From NCBI RefSeq assembly GCF_036321025.1, contig NZ_JAZAPB010000001.1:310001-374000 (forward strand): 64,000 bases of DNA, in the 5' to 3' direction. The position numbers and the translations under genes are program-made. Shown one piece after another: positions 58,134 to 64,000 of the stretch; position 1 is the stretch's first letter, and every line of letters starts with the position of its first letter. The stretch is from Alteraurantiacibacter hainanensis (GTDB lineage: Bacteria > Pseudomonadota > Alphaproteobacteria > Sphingomonadales > Sphingomonadaceae). The notes beneath the pieces were generated by a model. That model made no database searches. It was not told where the DNA came from and saw only the letters and a list, made by a program, of their open reading frames with translations.

Positions 58134-59047
58134 AGGTCATCGTATTGGGATCGGGAGCCATGGGCTGCCTGTTCGGCGCCGCCTTTCACCGCGCTGGCGC
58201 CGAGGTGACTCTGGTGGACGTGAACCGCGAACACATCGACGCGATCAATGCGAATGGCCTCGAGGTCGATCTGCGCGGCGGCGTGGAACGCCTGCCGATC
58301 CGCGCCGCCCTGCCCGAGGCTGTGACCGATCCGGTCGACCTGGTGCTGGTCTTCACCAAGACCTTCCACACCGCTGCCGCACTGGAGGGTATTGCCGCCG
58401 CGATCGGGGACGATACCCACCTGCTCAGTCTCCAGAACGGGCTTGGCAACGACCGGCGGCTGGCGGGCTTCGTTGCCGACGAACGCGTGATGGTCGGGGC
58501 CAGCATGTTGCCGAGCGACATGGTCGGTCCGGGGCGCATCCGCAGCCACGGGGAGGGTTATTCGAAGCTTTCCCCGGCGTTCGGCAGCGATACCGCGATG
58601 GCGACACGCATCGCGGCCATGCTGTCGGAAGGCGGGCTCGAAACCGTGCTGGATCCCCAGATTCACGAGGCGATCTGGTCCAAGGCTATCTTCAATGCCG
58701 CGATGAACCCGCTGTGCGCCCTCACCCGCCGCACGCCCGGCTTCCTTGGCGCGAACCGGGAGGCGCGCGACACCATCGAGGCAGTCGTGAGGGAGGGGGT
58801 AGCCACGGCTCGTGCCGCAGGCGTGGACATCGACGCGACGCCAATCCTCAACCTGACCCAGACCAGCATGACCGACCACGCCGATCACGAGGCGAGCATG
58901 TTGCAGGACATGAAGGCGGGCAGGCGGACGGAGATCGACGCGATCAACGGCGCCATCGTGGAAGCGGCGCAGGAACAGAGCCTTTCCGCCCCTGTCACGC
59001 AGACCCTGTGGCACCTCGTGAGGCTGGAAGAGGCCAAGCTTTCCTGA
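58130..59047 (+). CDS. 2-dehydropantoate 2-reductase-like enzyme (PanE/ApbA family)
   Basis: A 305-residue ketopantoate reductase-family protein. The N-terminal NADP site is 'VIVLGSGAMGCLFGAAFHRA', and the catalytic Lys is in 'IHEAIWSKAIFNAAMNPLCA' (family K-x-x-x-N-x-x-x-N/P). 'KTFHTAAALEGI' and 'LQNGLGNDRRLA' are also conserved. It would reduce ketopantoate to pantoate for CoA synthesis, but many paralogues act on other 2-oxo acids; the catalytic Glu/Ser near the C-terminus ('GRRTEIDAINGAIVEAA') is compatible with PanE. Start GTG 58130, coupled to the Nudix gene. Confidence 0.85.
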   Translation: MKVIVLGSGAMGCLFGAAFHRAGAEVTLVDVNREHIDAINANGLEVDLRGGVERLPIRAALPEAVTDPVDLVLVFTKTFHTAAALEGIAAAIGDDTHLLSLQNGLGNDRRLAGFVADERVMVGASMLPSDMVGPGRIRSHGEGYSKLSPAFGSDTAMATRIAAMLSEGGLETVLDPQIHEAIWSKAIFNAAMNPLCALTRRTPGFLGANREARDTIEAVVREGVATARAAGVDIDATPILNLTQTSMTDHADHEASMLQDMKAGRRTEIDAINGAIVEAAQEQSLSAPVTQTLWHLVRLEEAKLS

Positions 59048-59116
59048 ACGACACTTTGACTTTGTCTGGAGAGTGGCTAGCACACACTCCGCACCGGAGG
59101 ATGAGGAGGCATTCGG

Positions 59117-59947
59117 ATGGCGACAAGGAGCGTCACTTTCTACGATCTGCAGGTTTCGACCGGGGCCACCATCAGCCCGTTCGTCTGGGCCACCAAGTTC
59201 GCGGTGAAGCACAAGGGGCTGGACCTCGACGTGGTGGACGGCGGCTTCACCGGCATCATGGAACGCACCGGCGGCAGGACCGAGCGCCTGCCCGCCATCG
59301 TCGACGACGGAAAATGGGTGCTCGATAGCTGGGGCATCGTCGAATACCTCGACGAAACCTATCCCGACGCGCCGCCGCTGATCCCGCACGAAAGCGTGGC
59401 GGTGATGATCCAGGCGCTGGACGCGTGGTTCTGGAGCACGGCGGTGGGGCCGTGGATGCGCTCCTACTGCGCCGACTATCGCAACGTCTGTTTCGAGCAC
59501 GACAAGGAATACGTCACCAGCTCGCGCGCGGTGATGCTGGGCGGCAAGCTGGAGGATATCCAGGCCGGGCGCGAGGATCGCCTGCCCGCTATTTCCGCCG
59601 CGCTGGAACCGTTGAGGCTGGCGCTCCGCAACAGCGATTTCCTGGGCGGCAGCAGCCCGAACTACGCCGACTACCGCATCATCGGCGGGTTCCTGTGGCT
59701 CGCATCGCTGGCGCAGACACCGGCGCTGGCGGCGGACGATCCTTTGCGCGGCTGGTACGAGCGGGTATGCGCCCTCTACGGGGGCCTGGGGGAGCACCCC
59801 GGCCTGTTCCCCATCTTCGGCCTCGAACAGCGCGAAGGGGATCCGGACCTGTTCGTGCGCGACGCCGGACTAGGCGGCATCTTCAAGCGCAACACCGGCC
59901 CGGCATCGACCAGCGCCGAAACCGCGAAGATCGGCAAGCCGGACTGA
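59117..59947 (+). CDS. Glutathione S-transferase, LigE-like (beta-etherase group)
   Basis: A 276-residue glutathione transferase. The thioredoxin-like N-terminal domain reads 'SVTFYDLQVSTGATISPFVW', then 'VVDGGFTGIMERTGGRTERL' and 'VLDSWGIVEYLDETYPDAP', and the helical domain includes 'LDAWFWSTAVGPWMRSY', 'LEDIQAGREDRLPAI' and 'LGEHPGLFPIFGLEQREGDP'. From memory these match the LigE/LigP beta-etherases of Sphingobium, which cleave lignin model aryl ethers with glutathione, more closely than general GSTs. Activity on lignin is not shown. ATG 59117 has GAGGAG eight bases upstream. It is followed by the dehydrogenase gene after four bases. Confidence 0.85.
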   Translation: MATRSVTFYDLQVSTGATISPFVWATKFAVKHKGLDLDVVDGGFTGIMERTGGRTERLPAIVDDGKWVLDSWGIVEYLDETYPDAPPLIPHESVAVMIQALDAWFWSTAVGPWMRSYCADYRNVCFEHDKEYVTSSRAVMLGGKLEDIQAGREDRLPAISAALEPLRLALRNSDFLGGSSPNYADYRIIGGFLWLASLAQTPALAADDPLRGWYERVCALYGGLGEHPGLFPIFGLEQREGDPDLFVRDAGLGGIFKRNTGPASTSAETAKIGKPD

Positions 59948-59951
59948 TCGT

Positions 59952-60905
59952 ATGCGCATTCTCGTGACCCGCCGCTGGCCCGAACCCGTCGAACGCGCGC
60001 TGCGCGAGCGGTTCGACGTCGTTCTGAACGAGAGCGACCAGCCGCTGAGCCAGGCCGATCTTGCCTCGGCCATGGGGGAGTTCGACGTTCTGGCCCCCAC
60101 CGTGTCCGACAGGATCGACGCCGATGTGATCGCGGGCGGGGACAGGTGCAGGCTGATCGCCAACTACGGCGTCGGCTTCGACCATATCGACGTGGCGGCA
60201 GCGAAAGCGGGCGACGTGGCCGTGACGAACACCCCCGGCGTTCTCACCGACGCCACAGCAGATCTCGCGATGACGCTGATCCTGATGGCCGCCCGCCGAG
60301 CGGGCGAAGGAGAACGTGAACTGCGCGCCGGGAACTGGAGCGGCTGGCGCCCCACCCACCTGATCGGCAGCGCGTTGAAGGACAAGGTGCTGGGCGTCGT
60401 CGGCTTCGGCCGCATCGGACAGGCGACCGCCGAACGGGCGCGGCACGGCTTCGGCATGAAGATCGCCTACTACGCAAGGCAAGCCAGGGACGAGGCGGCG
60501 GCGCTGGATGCCGAGTTCTGCCCCGCCCTGCCCGATCTGCTGGCGAAATCGGATTTCGTTTCGCTGCACGTGCCGGGCGGCGCGGAAACCGAGAACCTGA
60601 TCGACGCAGATGCCCTGGCGACGATGAAGCCGGGAAGCTACCTGATCAACACCGCGCGTGGCGGTGTGGTGGATCACGATGCCCTCGCCGCCGCACTGAA
60701 AGCCGGTCATCTCGCGGGCGCTGGCCTCGATGTCTATCCGCACGAGCCCGAGGTGCCCGAGGCCCTGCTCGATCTCGAGAACGTCGTCCTGCTGCCGCAC
60801 CTCGGCAGCGCGAACGCCGAGACGCGCGAGGCGATGGGCATGCGCGCGCTCGCCAATATCGAGGCATTCGCCGCCGGAAAGGCCCTGCCGGACTGCGTGG
60901 CATGA
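59952..60905 (+). CDS. D-isomer 2-hydroxyacid dehydrogenase (glyoxylate/hydroxypyruvate reductase-like)
   Basis: A 317-residue NAD(P)-dependent 2-hydroxyacid dehydrogenase. The Rossmann motif is 'VLGVVGFGRIGQATAERA', the catalytic Arg is in 'LINTARGGVVDHDALA', the Glu in 'GAGLDVYPHEPEVPEAL', and the His in 'VVLLPHLGSANAETR'. The family reduces glyoxylate or hydroxypyruvate to glycolate or glycerate. Because its stop overlaps the start of a D-glycerate kinase, hydroxypyruvate to D-glycerate is the most likely reaction. ATG 59952. Confidence 0.92.
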   Translation: MRILVTRRWPEPVERALRERFDVVLNESDQPLSQADLASAMGEFDVLAPTVSDRIDADVIAGGDRCRLIANYGVGFDHIDVAAAKAGDVAVTNTPGVLTDATADLAMTLILMAARRAGEGERELRAGNWSGWRPTHLIGSALKDKVLGVVGFGRIGQATAERARHGFGMKIAYYARQARDEAAALDAEFCPALPDLLAKSDFVSLHVPGGAETENLIDADALATMKPGSYLINTARGGVVDHDALAAALKAGHLAGAGLDVYPHEPEVPEALLDLENVVLLPHLGSANAETREAMGMRALANIEAFAAGKALPDCVA

Positions 60906-61762
60906 GCGACCCGATCGACGACCTGATCGCCGCCGAGGGTCTCCCCGCCGACTATCGCCAGATCGTGGAGCAGCATTGGCAGCCGCTGGCGACGCGCATC
61001 GCCCGCTTTCCCGCCGCCCGCGCGCCGCTAGTGGTGGGCATCAACGGGGCGCAAGGATCCGGCAAGACAACGCTGTGCAAGTTCCTGGAAGTGCTGCTTG
61101 CCCGCCGCCAGATCCGCGCCGTCACCCTCTCGCTCGACGACCTCTACCTCACCCGGAGCGAGCGGCAGGAACTGGCGAAGAACGTGCATCCCCTGTTCGC
61201 CACGCGCGGCGTTCCCGGCACCCACGCCGTCGCCATGGGCCTCGGCATCATCGAGGACATGCTGGCGGGCCGCGAGCTGGACCTGCCGCGCTTCGACAAG
61301 GGCAAGGACGACCGCGCCGAAGACGGCACCCGCATCACCGGACCGGTCGACGTGCTGCTGCTGGAGGGTTGGTGCGTCGGCGCGAAACCGCAGGATGCCG
61401 AAGCTCTCGCCGAACCGGTCAACGATCTGGAACGGCAGGAAGACCCGGAGGGTATCTGGCGCGGACTGGTGAACCACTGGCTGTCGGAAGACTACGCCCG
61501 CCTGTTCGAGCAGATCGACCTGCTGATCATGCTGAAGGTCGACGATTTCGCAGCCGTGCGCCGCAATCGCGCCCTGCAGGAAGACAAGCTGCGCGCCGCC
61601 GATCCCGATGCGCCGGGCCTGATGGATGCAGAGGCGCTGGACCGCTTCTGCGCGCATTACGAGCGGCTGACCCGGCACATGCTTGCAGAAATGCCCGACC
61701 GCGCCGACGTGGTGATACCCATAGGGCCGGACCAGAGACCGAGAGACACCGGCGAAGATTGA
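60902..61762 (+). CDS. D-glycerate 3-kinase (GLYK-type P-loop kinase)
   Basis: A 286-residue P-loop kinase like plant/cyanobacterial GLYK: D-glycerate + ATP gives 3-phosphoglycerate. Walker A is 'VVGINGAQGSGKTTLCKFLE', then 'TLSLDDLYLTRSERQELAKN' (Asp pair), 'LFATRGVPGTHAVAMGLGII', 'LPRFDKGKDDRAED' and 'DVLLLEGWCVGAKPQ', all typical for this uridine-kinase-related family. Family members annotated loosely as kinases exist, so assignment is by motif. ATG 60902 overlaps the dehydrogenase stop, which together convert hydroxypyruvate to 3-PG. Confidence 0.88.
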   Translation: MSDPIDDLIAAEGLPADYRQIVEQHWQPLATRIARFPAARAPLVVGINGAQGSGKTTLCKFLEVLLARRQIRAVTLSLDDLYLTRSERQELAKNVHPLFATRGVPGTHAVAMGLGIIEDMLAGRELDLPRFDKGKDDRAEDGTRITGPVDVLLLEGWCVGAKPQDAEALAEPVNDLERQEDPEGIWRGLVNHWLSEDYARLFEQIDLLIMLKVDDFAAVRRNRALQEDKLRAADPDAPGLMDAEALDRFCAHYERLTRHMLAEMPDRADVVIPIGPDQRPRDTGED

Positions 61763-61858
61763 CTTTGCCCGATGGACTCATGCGCGCTTCCGCCATAGTC
61801 TGCCCGGCCGGAAGGTGACGCGTCGCAGACAGGCGCGCATCGGGGAGGAAATTCGTTC

Positions 61859-63985
61859 ATGTCCGCAGGGCGTCTTGTCACCGCTTTGATTCTCGGCCCC
61901 CTTGCGCTGGCCACTGCCGCTTGCGGCGATCTGGAAGCGAGCGCTGCGGGCGCAGGCAATGTCACGCAGGCCCGCCTGCTGGATGCCGACAGCGATCCCG
62001 CCAACTGGATGGCCCACGGCCGCACGTGGAGCGAGGACCGCTTCAGCCCGCTGGACCAGATCAACAGCGAGAACATCGGGCGCCTGAGCCTCGCCTATGC
62101 GGTCGAGTTCGATACCAACCGGGGGCAGGAGGCCACACCCATCGTGGTCGACGGCGTGATGTATGTCTCCACCGCGTGGTCGAAAGTCATGGCGCTGGAT
62201 GCTGCCACGGGTGAACAGCTGTGGTTCTACGACCCGCAAGTGGACGGCGCGAAAGGCGCGCATGCCTGCTGCGACGTGGTGAACCGCGGCGTGGCTGTGT
62301 GGGAGGGCAAGGTCTTCGTCGGCACGATCGACGGGCGGCTTGTGGCGCTGGACGCCGCCACGGGTGATGAGCTGTGGGACGTCGTCACCGTAGATCAGGA
62401 ACAGCCCTACACCATCACCAGCGCGCCGCGCGTGGTGAAGGACAAGGTGATCATCGGCAATTCGGGCGCGGAGCTGGGCGTGCGGGGCTATCTGGGTGCC
62501 TACGATGCCGACACCGGGGAGCAGGTCTGGCGCTTCTACACCGTTCCGGGCAATCCGGCGGACGGCCCCGATGGCGCGGCTTCCGATGCCGTGTTCGAGG
62601 AATTCGCCGCCGAAACGTGGTCAGGCAAATGGTGGGAAATGGGCGGCGGCGGCACCGTGTGGGATTCCATCGTCTACGACGCCGAGCTGGACCAGTTGCT
62701 GGTGGGCGTGGGCAACGGTTCGCCGTGGAACCACCGCGCGCGCAGCGACGGCAAGGGCGACAACCTGTTCCTCGCCTCGATCCTCTCGCTTGATCCCGAC
62801 ACCGGGGCCTACAACTGGCACTACCAGCAGAACCCCGGCGAGACCTGGGATTTCACCGCCACCCAGCAGATGACGCTGACCGACATGGACGTGGACGGCG
62901 AAAGCGTGCCGGTGGTGATGCAGGCTCCCAAGAACGGCTTCTTCTACGTGCTCGACCGGCGCGATGGCTCGCTGCTGAGCGCGGAGCCCTATGCCGAGCA
63001 GAACTGGGCCGAGCGTATCGACCTTGAAACGGGGCGCCCGGTGGAAATTCCCGAGGCACGTTTTGCCGACGCGCCCTACCTCGTCACCCCGAGCGGCCTT
63101 GGCGCCCATGCCTATCATCCGATGAGCTATTCGCCGCAGACGGGCCTTGTCTACATTCCCGCCATGCAGACCCCGTCGGCCTACATGGACGATGTGAACT
63201 ACACGCGGAACATCGGGCGCTGGAATACCGGCGTCATCTTCCTCACCCCGCCGGAGGGGCTGGTGCCCGGCGACACGCCCGAGGCGCGCCGCGCCTATGT
63301 CACCGCCAATACCAAGGGCACGCTGGTGGCCTGGGACCCGGTGGCGCAGGAAGCGCGCTGGAGCATCGAGCGCGAGTGGCCGTGGAACGGCGGCACGCTG
63401 GCGACTGCCGGCAACCTGGTGTTCCAGGGCCTGCCCGATGGCACCTTCAACGCCTACGACGCGCGCGACGGCGAGCATCTGTGGAGCTTCGACGGGCAGC
63501 GCGGCATCGTGGCGGGCGGCATCTCCTATGCGGTGGATGGCACGCAGTACATCGCGGTGGTGGCGGGCTACGGCGGTTCGATGGGCATGGCCAGCCAGGC
63601 CGACTGGATGCGCCGCCCTCCGCCCAACGGCATGTTGTTCGTCTTCAAGCTGGACGGCGAGGGGGAATACGATCCTCTGCCTCCGCACGAGCCTCCGCCC
63701 TATGTCGCGACCGGCGAGACGTTCAGCGCGGAAACCGTCGCCATGGGACAGGAGGCCTATCTTGGCTTCTGCACGATCTGCCACAACGGCCCTGTCAATC
63801 CGAACCTGATGCGCAGTGTCTATGCCACCGATGCGCGGGCATGGAACGCCGTGGTGATGGACGGCGCGCTGTCGGATAACGGCATGGTCAGCTTCGCGCC
63901 ATGGATCGATGCCGAACAGAGCGAGGCGATCCGCGCCTATGTCTTGAGCGAGGCCGCGCGCCGGGCGGAAGAGGACAGCGAATAG
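61859..63985 (+). CDS. PQQ-dependent quinohaemoprotein alcohol dehydrogenase
   Basis: A 708-residue periplasmic alcohol dehydrogenase with PQQ and haem c. The N-terminal signal ends near 'LALATAACGD'. Propeller motifs include 'GQEATPIVVDGVMYVSTAW', the vicinal disulphide 'ACCDVVNRGVA', several Trp-docking repeats ('DAATGDELW', 'DADTGEQVWRF') and 'GETWDFTATQQMTLTD' with the active-site Asp. The C-terminal cytochrome c domain has 'FCTICHNGPVNPNLM' (C-x-x-C-H, Met ligand later). Thr, not Asp, two places after the catalytic Asp predicts the calcium rather than the lanthanide form. Start ATG 61859 has GGAGGA upstream. The last base of its TAG is shared with a following GTG. Confidence 0.93.
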   Translation: MSAGRLVTALILGPLALATAACGDLEASAAGAGNVTQARLLDADSDPANWMAHGRTWSEDRFSPLDQINSENIGRLSLAYAVEFDTNRGQEATPIVVDGVMYVSTAWSKVMALDAATGEQLWFYDPQVDGAKGAHACCDVVNRGVAVWEGKVFVGTIDGRLVALDAATGDELWDVVTVDQEQPYTITSAPRVVKDKVIIGNSGAELGVRGYLGAYDADTGEQVWRFYTVPGNPADGPDGAASDAVFEEFAAETWSGKWWEMGGGGTVWDSIVYDAELDQLLVGVGNGSPWNHRARSDGKGDNLFLASILSLDPDTGAYNWHYQQNPGETWDFTATQQMTLTDMDVDGESVPVVMQAPKNGFFYVLDRRDGSLLSAEPYAEQNWAERIDLETGRPVEIPEARFADAPYLVTPSGLGAHAYHPMSYSPQTGLVYIPAMQTPSAYMDDVNYTRNIGRWNTGVIFLTPPEGLVPGDTPEARRAYVTANTKGTLVAWDPVAQEARWSIEREWPWNGGTLATAGNLVFQGLPDGTFNAYDARDGEHLWSFDGQRGIVAGGISYAVDGTQYIAVVAGYGGSMGMASQADWMRRPPPNGMLFVFKLDGEGEYDPLPPHEPPPYVATGETFSAETVAMGQEAYLGFCTICHNGPVNPNLMRSVYATDARAWNAVVMDGALSDNGMVSFAPWIDAEQSEAIRAYVLSEAARRAEEDSE

Positions 63986-64000
63986 TGGCTGAAGCAACCG
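63985..64000 (+). CDS. Probable start of a further gene, cut by window end
   Basis: A GTG at 63985 shares its G with the TAG stop of the alcohol dehydrogenase gene (TAGTG) and opens a frame reading V/M-A-E-A-T. Such overlaps are common in this window, so a downstream co-translated gene is plausible. Too little sequence to say more. Confidence 0.3.

Noticed and set aside
62848..62880. Lanthanide-type (XoxF-like) alcohol dehydrogenase
   Set aside because: The residue two places after the catalytic Asp is Thr, not the Asp that marks lanthanide enzymes.
1..64000. CRISPR array, prophage, insertion sequence or plasmid replication genes
   Set aside because: No regularly spaced repeats, transposase, integrase, phage structural or replication-initiator genes were seen on either strand.

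Overview
The window reads as ordinary chromosome of a high-GC alphaproteobacterium, most likely order Sphingomonadales and plausibly an Erythrobacter/Altererythrobacter-like genus. The clues are a circularly permuted two-piece tmRNA gene encoding the tag ANDNEALAIAA, a DUF2794 gene, an HdaA homologue with an N-terminal clamp-binding motif, the order infA-maf-RNase G/E-yacG-tRNA-Phe, an EpsC-type serine acetyltransferase, a large TonB-dependent receptor, a beta-etherase-like glutathione transferase and an alpha/beta-hydrolase-OsmC fusion. This placement is inferred from gene content; no rRNA is present. I see no prophage, insertion sequence, CRISPR array, replication origin or clear sign of recent transfer.

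Layout. 1-9 kb: a GNAT-type acyltransferase coupled to a JmjC/cupin-like protein, tesB, a universal stress protein with an FNR/FixK-type promoter, an EcsC-family protein, uvrC, an APC permease and a BaiN/YhiN flavoprotein. 9-14 kb: an animal-type haem peroxidase facing a TonB-dependent receptor with a large Gly-rich insertion. 14-19 kb: infA-maf-RNase G/E-like-yacG, tRNA-Phe, wrbA, a CPA1 antiporter and a small lipoprotein. 19-26 kb: purC, an M16 protease, an HAD phosphatase whose ribosome site lies in a hairpin, the hydrolase-OsmC fusion, and purS-purQ. 26-36 kb: mostly minus strand, with a GGDEF-EAL protein, glmS, an unknown gene, glmU, (gph on plus), DUF2794, cysE, hdaA and a membrane-anchored DUF2066-like protein. 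36-40 kb: purM-purN (PurN fused to an MmcQ/YjbR-like domain) and a sulfotransferase. 40-44 kb, minus strand: two SnoaL-like paralogues, then the series pepA-DUF2256-holC-lipoprotein-ndk closed by a long terminator.

44-50 kb holds the classic lptD-surA-pdxA-rsmA envelope/ribosome series. 50-53 kb encodes arginine succinyltransferase (AstA) and succinylarginine dihydrolase (AstB), translationally coupled to an M20 hydrolase that may supply a desuccinylase step. 53-55 kb holds two tiny membrane proteins, ssrA (tmRNA) on the minus strand and two tandem, divergent mscL genes. 55-64 kb is a LemA-TPM-TPM series, a Nudix hydrolase coupled to a PanE-like reductase, a LigE-like glutathione transferase, a hydroxyacid dehydrogenase coupled to a D-glycerate kinase, and a PQQ/haem c alcohol dehydrogenase.

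Working together: purine synthesis (purC, S, Q, M, N), UDP-GlcNAc synthesis (glmS, glmU), outer-membrane assembly (lptD, surA), and a small redox/carbon block at the right end. Most neighbouring genes are tightly packed, with ATGA, GTGA or TTGA stop/start overlaps. I found no single large novel system. The best leads are the FNR-type class II promoter at 3883-3924, the hairpin that buries the ribosome site at 23019-23046, the MscL copy without its pore-helix glycines, the M20 gene in the ast cluster, and the degenerate RNase G/E.
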